A stretch of 64,000 nt of DNA from Buddleja alternifolia (lineage: Eukaryota; Streptophyta; Magnoliopsida; Lamiales; Scrophulariaceae). How positions within the stretch are numbered: position 1 is the stretch's first letter; every line of letters begins with the position of its first letter. Below are positions 22,737 through 32,306 of the stretch, piece by piece. The DNA is taken from positions 67,001 through 131,000 of the forward strand of contig CM033403.1 in assembly GCA_019426215.1 (NCBI GenBank), written 5' to 3'. The notes beneath the pieces are model-generated. The model was given only the letters and a program-made list of their open reading frames with translations, had not been told where the DNA came from and did no database searches. The position numbers and the translations under genes were made by a program.

Positions 22737-23432
22737 TGTCGACCAGACCCGTACACGTAACTCCTATAAGCCACACAGTTTGGCCAAGGGACGATGACCC
22801 ATTTTCTTCCTTTGAAATGTTATGGTTTTCTAAAATAAGGGAATATATCCCTTTTAAAATAAAAGCAAATCATTTTTTTTATATACATCAAAACCCAATA
22901 TCTTCATTCCTGCATATGAACAGAGCTCCGTCTGACCTCTCTGGAGACTTGGGCAACCTTTACATATTAAAATGATTATCACTTGCATCATAAGAACCTA
23001 ATGAGCTAATGGCTCAGTAAGAAGAAGCTCATATTTTTAAAAACAACATTTCACGTATCACATACGATAGCCAATAATGCATAGTTAAATTAATTTTTTT
23101 CTTTTTCCTCTTTGTCCTTTCCTTTTCGGATACCCTCGAAGTGTGGTATTCAACTGATTGTGATAGGCATCGATTTTAGGAACCTGTTCATAATAATTGG
23201 CCAATAAAAAAGGCATGGATTCTCATAACCGACCTTTCCACCCTATGATATTAACCGCTAGCTTTCTCATACATCGTGGCTTTATCTATCTTGGATTTTA
23301 CACCTCAAGGTATTCACCACCAGTACATCATGACTTTATCTATCTTGGCTTTTACACCTCAAGGTATTCACCACTAGTCTTTTGGGTCCGCCGGTCCCAC
23401 CCGAGTCCCATGCCTACCCGACCATCAAGCCG
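22737..23432 (-). repeat. Partial gypsy LTR
   Basis: It begins TGTCGACCAGACCCG next to a primer-site-like CTCTGATCCCA (22722-22732) and follows the LTRs at 51985 and 58488 up to about 23432. A deletion of about 80 bp lies near 22913 and only two copies of the 54-bp internal repeat remain (23270-23377). The region that holds the 5S-like segment in the other copies is lost. Confidence 0.8.
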
Positions 23433-23501
23433 TGCGCTGGGCGCATGGCACACCTCGTGTCGTGCGCCCAGTGCACGTGGGCCTAGTTTATTGGGCCCGG
23501 G
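23433..23501. other. GC-rich target sequence of the outer Athila element
   Basis: This short GC-rich stretch contains an inverted pair (CTGGGCGCA ... TGCGCCCAG) and ends in CCGGG, the target duplication. It is continuous with 49099 onward if the inserted element is removed. Its origin is unknown. Confidence 0.4.
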
Positions 23502-25095
23502 TGACACGACAAAATCCTAGCAAGAGAACTAGGTCGCATAAGTAGTAAAGTGGATGGTTAAGTCCGGGGTTATCGTATCCGTAGGGACAACTATAATCTA
23601 AGTACCGAGACTACTATATTACTCAATTCTAAGTTAAATCGGTTGATAGAAAGGTTGATTAACTAATTAATAAATACTAGAAAATAAACTAAGGCAATGT
23701 CACACCAAATAAAGGGAGGAAACAATAGAGAGAAGCGATCAAGGCACATGGTTCAACCAATTATGCATTTCGATTGTGATTTAGGTTCTATTGGATTATT
23801 AGATTGATTTAGCTAAGGCGAAATTCCCTAACGTACGTACCACCCAATCTCTTGGCATAGCAACCCTACCCTTGGTAACGATTTTCTATATATCTCTATA
23901 TGAAAACCCGATTAACGAGGATGCATTTAAGGTCTAGGAATTCCCCACGTGAATGGAAAGCCACCTAAAGAAACCGAGTCTATCTCTAGTCGGTTTAACT
24001 ATAGGGTATTCAATGTTTATATCTTCCCTAGGTTATTATCTCTCGATCTCTAACCTAGGCATTTTATCAAACACTTGGTGATCAAGCAAATGTAGCATTG
24101 AGATCAAATATTGAATACATAGCTAAAACCAAAATTAATCCAATAAACACCAACAAATCAACAATCAAAATAACATAAATGGCCTATCCATGGCCTCAAT
24201 CAAACAAGTTTAGCTCATATTCATGTCAAAAGTGCAAATATAAATCATACAAGTCATAGGAGATTTGAACAAATTCAAGAAACAAATATGTAAAAACTCC
24301 CTAATTCTTGTAGAGATGTGGATTCCTTGTTGAATTCTCCATGTTTTGACCTTCAATCTTCTCTTCTAAGCTTCCTCTCTCTCTATTTTCGTGTGGTTGC
24401 TGATATCCAAGGTGAGTTAGGGTAAAAAATGGCTAAAAGGGGTATTTATAGACCAACCCGCTGCCTCGAACGCCGCGGCGTTCGCTTGTTGAACGCATCG
24501 GCGTTGGCTACTGCATGTGAACGCCGCGGCGTTCGTGGATGAACGCCTCGGCGTTCGTCCCCTGCTGCTCCAGTCAATTTTGGTAAATTTCGCATAACGT
24601 TCTCTACCAATGTCGGAATTTACTGATTCAAGTTGCTGTAGAATCCTAAAACAAAGCTCTACAACTCTCCAGAAGACACTAGGGCCGAAATCAAACGTTA
24701 AAGATGACAAAAGTGTCTCACAAGTCACTGAATGAGAAAACTCCATCGTAAGACGTCTCTTCCGATGACGTTTTCACCTCCTTCCCTACATATCTGATCT
24801 TTGTCTTCAACATAAGAAATGTACCTTTGCCTCTTATATTTCCATTGGTATAAGAAGTGTGTAATTTGGACATGGGTAGAGAAATATATTCCATAAACTC
24901 TAGCACTGCGCAGACAGTTTGTATTTTTATGCATGATTTACCTTCAATCCTTGTTCTTTTCCTCCAAATCATATGTTATTCTAGAAAATATGAGAAAATA
25001 AGGATCAAAGCATCAAATGTGATAAAATTATCAAGGAAACAATCAAAACCAAGTCGATAAACAGGGGAAAACTAGTGTAAAAATAACATATGTCA
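23502..25095 (-). repeat. 3' LTR of outer element
   Basis: TGACACGAC...ATATGTCA, 1594 bp, the pair of 47500-49093. The minus-strand TATA box CTATAAATA is at 24443-24451, with four GC-rich palindrome units just upstream of it. The solo LTR at 25101 sits 5 bp behind its right end. Apparent ORFs inside (for example 24417-24746) also occur in the other LTR copy and match no protein I recognise. Confidence 0.95.
24443..24556 (-). promoter_or_regulatory. Palindrome cluster upstream of LTR TATA box
   Basis: Two perfect 16-bp palindromes GAACGCCGCGGCGTTC (24468-24483, 24519-24534) and two variants (24491-24506, 24541-24556) lie within 115 bp upstream of a minus-strand TATA box. Spacing is irregular. 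In the right LTR the same cluster is at 48466-48554, its fourth unit carrying two substitutions. Such symmetric sites suit dimeric transcription factors, or hairpins and CpG methylation targets. No known binding site is recognised. Confidence 0.55.
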
Positions 25096-25100
25096 ACTAC

Positions 25101-26800
25101 TGACACGAAAAATTCTTACGTGTATTAAATAGCAAGTGGACTGGTCGTGTGTAGTAATAAAGTGGACAATAAAGTCCGGGTTGTCGAACCTCAAGGACTT
25201 GTATTTTAGTTTATGATTTTAAAGCAATTGAAGAACTTAAACTAAAACAAGAATTAACTAAAATATTATGAAAGTAAGATATAAGAAACAAGATGTCGAA
25301 ATCAAGATAGCTATGGAAGAGAGCAACTAAGACACATGTGTTGGCATAAATTAATCAATTTTCACTATAAACATGTTCTCATATTATTAGACTAATGTTG
25401 CTTTGGTGGAAAAAACCTTAAATAATTACTACCCGATGTCTCGGCTGTAATAATCCTATGATCAATTGATGGTTCTCTAGATATGTCTATCCGAGAATCT
25501 AACCAACAATCATGCATTCAAGTTCTAGAATTTCCCCGGATTAATCCGGCTAACTGCACCCGGGAATCTCTACCTATCTCTAGGGGCAATTCCCTATTTT
25601 TTACGAATTATGTGATGATCCTCTTTGCACCTTAAATCACCTTCTCTCGAACGAATAATTTAAGCAATAAATCATGCATATGGTAGCTAAGCATATGATG
25701 CATTCAAACAAGATCAAGACACAAAGCAACAATAGAATTAATATGAAAAACATAATTTATAACTCAATTATCATAATTTAGCCTCAACATGGTCTTAGTT
25801 CGAAGAATCTATTTCATCATAAAAGATAAAAGATAGGAACTTAAATTAAGATTCATATTCATAGACAAAAACAAATCTAAATCTAAGAAACTCCCTCGTA
25901 TTTTTGATGGTTGAACTTCGATCTTCATCTCTTCCATGCTTCTTGATTTCTTCACCTTCAAAAGTTCTTGATAATCTTCATAACTAATCTAAGGATGATG
26001 AAGATGATGATAGGATGTGTTTAGGCTCCCCCAATGGGGAATGTGTTTTCAAGTGTGTTTTTAGGATGGCATCCAATCCTCCTTTTATAGCCAAAAAAAT
26101 TCACCAACCAAGAACATGTGCTTCCATTCTCTTTTCTTTCCACCTACCATTCTCTTGCTTTCCATCTACCAAGAATGTGAACTACCATTCTCTTGTTTTC
26201 CACTTACCATTCTCTTACTTTCCTCCTACCAAGAATGTGAACTACCATTCTCTTGTTTTCCACCTACCATTCTCTTACTTTCCTCCTACCAAGAATGTGA
26301 ACTACCATTCTCTTGTTTTCCACCTACTAAGAATGGGAGCTGCCACTTTCGTATTTTCCAGCGCAGGGATAGTGTTTTATTCATAAACGTCTCCACAGAC
26401 CTCCGAATTGGATGATTCAAGTCCCCATGTAAAGATAAGACATAGATCTAAAACTTTGTAGAAGGACACATCATCAAATTCGGTCTCTAAATTTATCCAA
26501 ATGGCGTTCCAACGTGGAGATTGTTTCTGATTTGGCGCCCAGGTGTGCGGAAATGGTACTAAAATATGATTTTGGCTAACTCCAGCTTGTTTCTTGCTTG
26601 TTTGGTCGTAGAGGTGTGAAACATCTTGGCCTAAACTTGTTTTATACGTCCTTTTTCAGCCCGTTCTTCGATTGTATCCATTTAAGGCCTGAAATCACTT
26701 AATGCATGAATTAAACACACAAGTGACAAAATCAAGCGATAAATGAACCTAAAACATAAACGCAAAGGGGCTTAATAACACGTAAAAATGACTCCTATCA
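25101..26800 (-). repeat. Solo LTR of a third Athila-type family
   Basis: TGACACGAAAAATTC...GACTCCTATCA, 1700 bp, flanked by the duplication ACTAC (25096-25100, 26801-26805). No primer site or polypurine tract of its own adjoins it, so it is a solo LTR. It is inserted 5 bp from the 3' LTR of the outer element, at the end of that element's polypurine tract. The family resembles 39306-41243 near its ends (AATAGCAAGTGGACTGGTCG, AACACGTAAAAATG). A minus-strand TATA-like CTATAAAAGGAGG lies near 26080. Confidence 0.9.
26105..26335. repeat. 60-bp tandem repeat in solo LTR
   Basis: About three and a half copies of a unit containing CTACCATTCTCTTGTTTTCC and CCTACCAAGAATGTGAA. The overlapping open frames here (26015-26415) only reflect the repeat and are not genes. 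Confidence 0.8.
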
Positions 26801-28056
26801 ACTACCCCCAAACTTAGCTTTGATCGTCCTCGATCAAATACAATCAAGCACACACATGAAGATTGAAATTTCCATTTGCCAATTCATACACATAAGAGCA
26901 AGCATTATACCTTCAAAAATGATTATGAAAAGCTATACACAATGCTTTGAACATTCAACAATTTGAAAACCTCACAAAATCTTAGTTTCCATCCCTAAAT
27001 CATGAACTCCCACGCCCATGTTCATGTCAAGAGCACACTTTAGACAAGATTATGTAAATCAATTGGAAAGTAAAGACATTGAAACAATTCAACATTCATT
27101 AACCCATCGGTGTGTATAAAGTGCAAAAGTCACAATCAAAAGGTCTTTCCGGTTTGTAACGTAAGGCTAGGTGATGGCTAGGACCGGAAGATATGGATAA
27201 AGTGACTAAGTCAAGAGAGCTTATAACTCAAAATCATCAATCTAAATTCGCAAATAGACTACACAAACTTTCACAACTTATCACTTATCCCTTTTTCATT
27301 CTCTTTTGCCTTTCAACTTACAACCCCCAAACTTGTTTCTTTTCATATCGGGTTGTACACAGAATTCCAAGCCAAATGATCAAAATGAATGCCAAGATTC
27401 AAGTCTAGTCGAGAGCACAATTTTTTTTTCCATATATATATCTCTCTCTCGACTATTTAGCCCATTGCTCAAGTTTTCATTTCATCCCCTTTTTTACATA
27501 ATACTTCAAACCTCAAATATCCCAACATAGCCAAAACATCACTATCTAACTCATGTACATTCAAATCAAAACAAGGTGACTACCCATATTCAAGTCAAAT
27601 GATATGAAGTTCTAAACTCTCTTGATTGGGTGCAAGACATCGTTTTTCTTTTAGGGTAGAAGGTGGTTGTCGTGGCTTATGAAATAAAGTCGAATGGTGG
27701 TTTCTAGTGTGCTTAGCACACTCCATTCTTATCAATACAGCTCAAATCAAGGTCTAGAGATTATGCAATATAGAGAAGGCCAAAATGTAAGGCTAACAAC
27801 AATGAAAGATGGCCTAAATCATTTTATGACTTTACAACATTAATACACACTTCATAGTCAACAAAATTGAAAGTCCAACATTTTAAATCCGCAAAAAAAA
27901 TTGCATAAGCATGACTAAAAAGGGCTTTCAAGTCACAACGTATGACATGTTAACCACAGATAAGGGACTTTGACTTCGAGAGAGTAGAGATATTCAAACG
28001 CATTATGCTCTCATGCAAGGGTGCACCAATTCATGAATTCTATATCAACAAATTTG

Positions 28057-28092
28057 TACCCCCAAACTTAAATTAAACATTGTCCTCAATGT
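28057..28092 (-). promoter_or_regulatory. Internal polypurine-like tract behind a hairpin (copy 2)
   Basis: On the minus strand a 6-bp hairpin (ACATTG-AGGA-CAATGT) is followed by TTAATTTAAGTTTGGGGGTA. The last 13 bases equal the LTR-adjacent polypurine tract. It could act as a central plus-strand primer, as in some retroviruses and LTR elements; unproven. Confidence 0.45.
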
Positions 28093-28303
28093 TCATGAAA
28101 TAAATGCAAGGTAAGAGGGATAAGCGATACAACCCTGAAATGGAGAGAAACAGGGGGAACATGGTGGTAGGCTCATATCCCAGGATCAAACTGTGATCAA
28201 AACCTGAACGAGAGAAAACTCAAAGGAAACCATATTAAAACGAGTGAAGGGGGAGAAAAAAAAACAAAGGCACAAAAGAAAAGAAAGAATGCAATAAAAG
28301 AAA

Positions 28304-28328
28304 CTTGGGTTGCCTCCCAAGAAGCGCT
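28304..28328 (-). promoter_or_regulatory. Conserved Athila stem-loop (copy 2)
   Basis: On the minus strand it reads AGCGCTTCTTGGGAGGCAACCCAAG, a perfect 6-bp stem with loop AGGCAA, 35 bases behind the stop codon of the 377-codon ORF. It corresponds to 2374-2397 and 42824-42848. Confidence 0.5.
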
Positions 28329-28464
28329 TGTTTAACGTCATTAGCTCGACTCCTTGCATTGCTCACGGTGGATTGTAAGGAGCAATGCCAACTTTGTAGG
28401 GACGAGTTTTCTTATGCTTTTTCCAATTGCGTAATGGCATATCCCACTAGTACAGAAAAGACCT

Positions 28465-28830
28465 GTTACAGCGCACATTTTACAGCGGTTTTTGGAAAAC
28501 CGCTGAACGGAGAGACTTATTACAGCGGTTTATAAGTGAACCGTTATAATGGATATTAACCGGGAACCTATTACAGCGGTTCGATAAAAAACCGCTGTAA
28601 TAGTTCGATAAAAAACCGCTATTATAGCGCGAACAGAAAAAAAAAAAAAAAAAATTTTTTTATAGCGGTTCGGGAACGAACCGCTATAACCGGTTTACCA
28701 ATTATAGCGGTTCATTCCCGAACCGCTATAACTGGTAAACCGGTTTATACCAGTTATAGCGGTTCGGGAATGAACCGCTATAATTGGTAAACCGGTTATA
28801 GCGGTTCGTTCCCGAACCGCTATAACACGT
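28465..28830. repeat. CACTA 5' subterminal hairpin array
   Basis: At least five inverted pairs of the form TATAGCGGTTC...GAACCGCTATA or TTACAGCGGTT...AACCGCTGTAA follow one another, each able to form a stem of 10-16 bp. The outermost motifs have TACAGCGG; the inner ones mostly TATAGCGG. In En/Spm such subterminal motifs bind TNPA and are needed for transposition. The two A/T runs (about 28630 and 28828) separate the blocks. Confidence 0.85.
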
Positions 28831-28859
28831 AATTAAAAAAAAAAAAAAATTTCCCTCCC

Positions 28860-29250
28860 TTTTTTCCCCCCAAAAACCGAGCTCTCCCCCTCATTTCTCT
28901 CTACTATCTCTCACTCTCTACTCTACTCTATCTCTCTACTCTACTATCTCTCTCACTCTCTACTCTACTCTCTCTCTCTACTCTACTATCTCTCTCACTC
29001 TCCACCACCGCCCCCGCCATCGTCTCCACCACCGCCGCCGCCGCCGCCGCCCCATTTGATTTTTCTCTATCTCTCTACTCGATCTCTCTCCCTATACTCT
29101 ACTCTCTCTCTCACTCTCAAGCTACCTAAACCGCCCCCGTCCCGTCGCCACCACCTCCACCACCACCCGAAACCGCCGCCGCCCGAGCAGCCGCCGCCGC
29201 CGCCGCCGCGCCGTGACCCACCACTCTCCTCCTCTCTCTCTTTATAGGTA
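28860..29250. repeat. CT-rich and CCG-rich tract in CACTA
   Basis: Long CTCTCTACTCTA repeats are followed by CCACCGCCGCCGCC runs. The 1.1-kb CACTA at 11113 has the same pair of tracts at 11440-11580. They may form the leader of the transposase transcript. The short open frame at 29056-29247 (Pro-rich) is a by-product. Confidence 0.6.
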
Positions 29251-29489
29251 TATATATATATATGTTTATATATGTTATGTTATATATATATATATATTAT
29301 GTATATATTAAATTTAGGTTATGTGTTAATTTCTTGTTTGTTATATATTAATGTTATGTTAATTCTGATTTTGTGATGTATATAATGTAGGTTATATGTT
29401 AATTTGTTAATTATTGTTACATATATCATGTTATGTTAATTGGGGTTTTATAAATTATATAGTGGATTTTTGTTATTATGTTGTAGTTG

Positions 29490-30212
29490 ATTTTTTACTA
29501 ACTTTGAATGCAAATCTGATTTGTTCTAGGCATCTCATGAGTATGTTCGATATATGTATGTATATCCCTATGTGTCTAGTTTCATATGAATAAAACGGTT
29601 CATGAATCGGAGCTTTCCACAATGAGTTATGAATTTTCTCGTGAAGACGCGCACAGCTGTTTTGAAAATTGACAGATTTTTCTCTAACTTTGAATACAAA
29701 TCTGCTTTTTTCTAGACATTTACTGAGTATGTGAGATATATGTGTGGATAGCCCTATGTGTCTAGTTTCATATGAATAAAACGGTTCATGAATCGGAGCT
29801 TTCCACAATGAGTTATGAATTTTCTCGTGAAGACGCGCACAGCTGTAATTGACAGATTTTTCTCTAACTTTGAATACAAATCTGCTTTTTTCTAGACATC
29901 TACTGAGTATGTGAGATATATGTGTGGATAGCCCTATGTGTCTAGTTTCATATGAAGAAAACGGTTCATGAATCGGAGCTTTCCACAATGAGTTATGAAT
30001 TTTCTCGTGAAGACGCGCACAGCTGTTTTGAAAATTGACAGATTTTTCTCTAACTTTGAATACAAATCTGCTTTTTTCTAGACATCTACTGAGTATGTGA
30101 GATATATGTGTGGATAGCCCTATGTGTCTAGTTTCATAGGAAGAAAACGGTTCATGAATCCGAGCTTTCTACAATTATTTATGAATTTTCTCGTGAAGAC
30201 GCGCACAGCTTT
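29490..30212. repeat. Four tandem repeats of about 180-186 bp in CACTA
   Basis: Units start ACTTTGAAT at 29501, 29687, 29867 and 30053. Each contains GAGTATGTGAGATATATGTG, GTGTCTAGTTTCATATGAA, AAACGGTTCATGAATC and TCGTGAAGACGCGCACAGCT. The first and last units are the most diverged. A minus-strand frame of 170 codons across them is a repeat artefact. They lie 0.5 kb upstream of the transposase start. Confidence 0.9.
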
Positions 30213-30728
30213 CTGCACAACCGAGAAGCTCCAAAAACTTTATATCGTGATGCTTTAATTTATTTGTAGTTTTATGTGCTTTTGGATCCAATTGGTGATC
30301 AATATTTATAATATGATGCTTTATTTGTAGTTTTTTATGTGATCTATGTGATCCAACTGGTGATCAATATTTGTAGTTGTTCCCCTGGAAATATGATGTT
30401 TTATGTGATCCAACTGGTGATCAATATTTTTGTATCGTTTTGTGTTCGTTGTGGGTGAAAGATTAGAGTGTTGGGTTTGTTGTGGTTGAAATTGGTAGTA
30501 TTTTTTGCGTCGTTTCCCTGTTGAGATTTTAGCGGATCGTAAGATTCGACTTCTGTTGGTTACAACCCACTGAGAAGATTAAGTCGAGAACTTGGTAGAA
30601 ATATTTGCGTCGTTACTCTGCCGAATTTTTTATAGAATAATGCGAAATAAATTAAAAATAAATTTATTTAATTAATTTAACTATCAACTGATGTTAAAAT
30701 TATTTAATTTAATTAATTGAGAATTTAG

Positions 30729-32306
30729 ATGGATCGAAGTTGGATTGTAGCGGATCGTATGTCGGAGCAATACGGGAAAGGGGTGAAAGAATTCATCGAC
30801 TTTGCGGTTGAGCATGCATCGGATCCGACTAGGATCAGTTGTCCATGTTTACGTTGTTGTTTTGGAAAGAGAATTAGTCCACCTGACTTGGAAGATCATT
30901 TGGTGTGTAATGGAATTAATAAAAGCTACACACGATGGACAAGACACGGTGAAAGCAGTGCCACCTCAGCTGATTTGGGTGATACATCATATCGATCAGT
31001 AGATTTTGACATGGATGATTATGAGCCTGATCGTTTGGAGGAGATGACCAATGTGATCGAGGAGGATTTGCGAAATTGTCCCAAGATGTTCGACAATTTG
31101 ACAAGTGATTCAAAGACACCCCTGTATAGTGGTAGTAATTTCACAAGATTGAAAGCAGTCCTAAACCTCTACAAGTTAAAAGCTAACAATGGGTGGAGTG
31201 ATAAGAGTTTCACAGACTTACTTGGTCTATTAAAAAGTATGTTACCCGATGATAATGTGTTACCTAATCGTACTTATGAGGCTAAGAAGATGTTAACTGC
31301 AATTGGCATGGGATATGAGAGGATACATGCTTGTTTCAATGATTGCATCTTGTTTAGAAAGGACTATGCATCATTGACGGTGTGTCCCAAATGTGGCACC
31401 TCACGGTACAAGAAGAATGGATCTGCTCCTGTCAAAATAGCATGGTATTTGCCCATAATACCTAGATTTAGACTCATGTACAGTAGTGAAGCGTTTGCCA
31501 AGGACTTGACATGGTATGCTGATAGAAGGCTTGAACAAGGGATTGAAGATAACAAGATTAGACATCCTTCAGATTCTCCTCAATGGAAAAAGATCGATAA
31601 TGATTTCCCTGAATTTAGGGAAGAACCAAGAAATTTACGCCTTGTATTGGCTACAGATGGAATGAACCCACATGGCTTGCAAAGTAGCTCACATAGTACA
31701 TGGCCGGTGATTTTGATGATCTACAACCTACCCCCTTCGCGATGCATGAAGCGAGAGCATATTATGATGCCTATACTAATTTCCGGGCCGAAACAACCTG
31801 AAAATGATATAGATGTCTACTTGGCCCCTTTAATTGAGGATTTGAAAGAGTTGTGGGAGACCGGTATTAAAGTGTATGATGGGTTTAGAAAAGAGAGCTT
31901 CAATCTTAGAGTTATGTTGTTTGGTACAATCAATGATTTTCCAGCAAGAGCTAATCTCGAAGGATATGGTGTACATGGGCAATGTGCATGCCCCATATGT
32001 GTCAAGAGTACAGATCAATATAGACTCCCACACTCTCAGAAATATGCATTCCAAGGGCATCGAAGATGGTTGAATCGAGAACATCGATATCGTCGGTGGA
32101 AGAAAGCTTTCAATGGGAGCATAGACGAATGTCGAGCTCCTAAGTGTTTGACCGGTGAAGAGGTGTTTGAGAATGTAAAAGACTTGGATATCAAGTTCGA
32201 AAGACTTTTGCAGGCGGCCTTGCAAAAACTGGGTGGAAAAAAAGGTCAATTTTTTTTGATTTGCCGTATTGGAAATCTTTACATGTTAGACATTTTCTTG
32301 ATATAA
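30729..32306 (+). CDS. CACTA transposase (TNPD-like), N-terminal part
   Basis: 525 codons from ATG 30729. Residues 1-75 match the transposase-associated domain with Cys residues (SCPCLRCCFG) and a His. Residues about 190-480 match Transposase_21: a Cys pair in CPKCGTSRYKKNG (about 219), the Asp in VLATDGMNPHG (about 309) and QCACPICVKS (about 417). It would cut and join the element's ends in the nucleus. At 32240-32270 the frame passes A7 and T8 runs and is lost, ending in FLICRIGNLYML; the conserved continuation is in another frame from 32261. One base gained or lost in a homopolymer explains this. Confidence 0.9.
   Translation: MDRSWIVADRMSEQYGKGVKEFIDFAVEHASDPTRISCPCLRCCFGKRISPPDLEDHLVCNGINKSYTRWTRHGESSATSADLGDTSYRSVDFDMDDYEPDRLEEMTNVIEEDLRNCPKMFDNLTSDSKTPLYSGSNFTRLKAVLNLYKLKANNGWSDKSFTDLLGLLKSMLPDDNVLPNRTYEAKKMLTAIGMGYERIHACFNDCILFRKDYASLTVCPKCGTSRYKKNGSAPVKIAWYLPIIPRFRLMYSSEAFAKDLTWYADRRLEQGIEDNKIRHPSDSPQWKKIDNDFPEFREEPRNLRLVLATDGMNPHGLQSSSHSTWPVILMIYNLPPSRCMKREHIMMPILISGPKQPENDIDVYLAPLIEDLKELWETGIKVYDGFRKESFNLRVMLFGTINDFPARANLEGYGVHGQCACPICVKSTDQYRLPHSQKYAFQGHRRWLNREHRYRRWKKAFNGSIDECRAPKCLTGEEVFENVKDLDIKFERLLQAALQKLGGKKGQFFLICRIGNLYMLDIFLI

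Larger units (their letters stand above)
18415..23432 (-). mobile_element. Truncated chromodomain gypsy (Tekay/Del-like)
   Basis: It is closely similar along its length to the fuller element at 51985-60334. On the minus strand it holds part of the 5' LTR (22737-23432), a primer site, gag, protease, RT, RNase H and integrase, and is cut off inside integrase at about 18415. The chromodomain and 3' LTR are missing. Every coding segment carries stops or frameshifts. Confidence 0.85.
26801..28362 (-). other. Non-coding 3' internal region of outer element
   Basis: No sustained reading frame is present. On the minus strand, in order from the ORF stop, it contains the conserved stem-loop (28328-28304), a hairpin ACATTGAGGACAATGT followed by an internal AAGTTTGGGGGTA tract (28092-28057), and the terminal polypurine tract AAGTTTGGGGGTAGT (26801-26815) that primes plus-strand DNA next to the 3' LTR. 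The order matches 41244-42887 in the inner element. Confidence 0.7.

Noticed and set aside
24417..24972. ORFs present twice (also at 48415-48970), tempting as a conserved gene pair
   Set aside because: They are inside the two LTRs of one element; identity reflects recent LTR duplication, and one ORF is disrupted in neither only because the LTRs are young.
26015..26415. Two overlapping plus-strand ORFs with repeated FHLPFSYFPP-type segments
   Set aside because: They arise from a 60-bp tandem repeat inside a solo LTR.
28465..28830. Regular inverted repeats considered as a CRISPR-like or satellite array
   Set aside because: The units are palindromic, lie inside CACTA termini with TIRs and target duplication, and the organism is a plant.
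29476..29988. 170-codon minus-strand ORF with three similar blocks
   Set aside because: It is the reverse reading of the 180-186-bp repeat array in the CACTA element and opposes both genes of that element.
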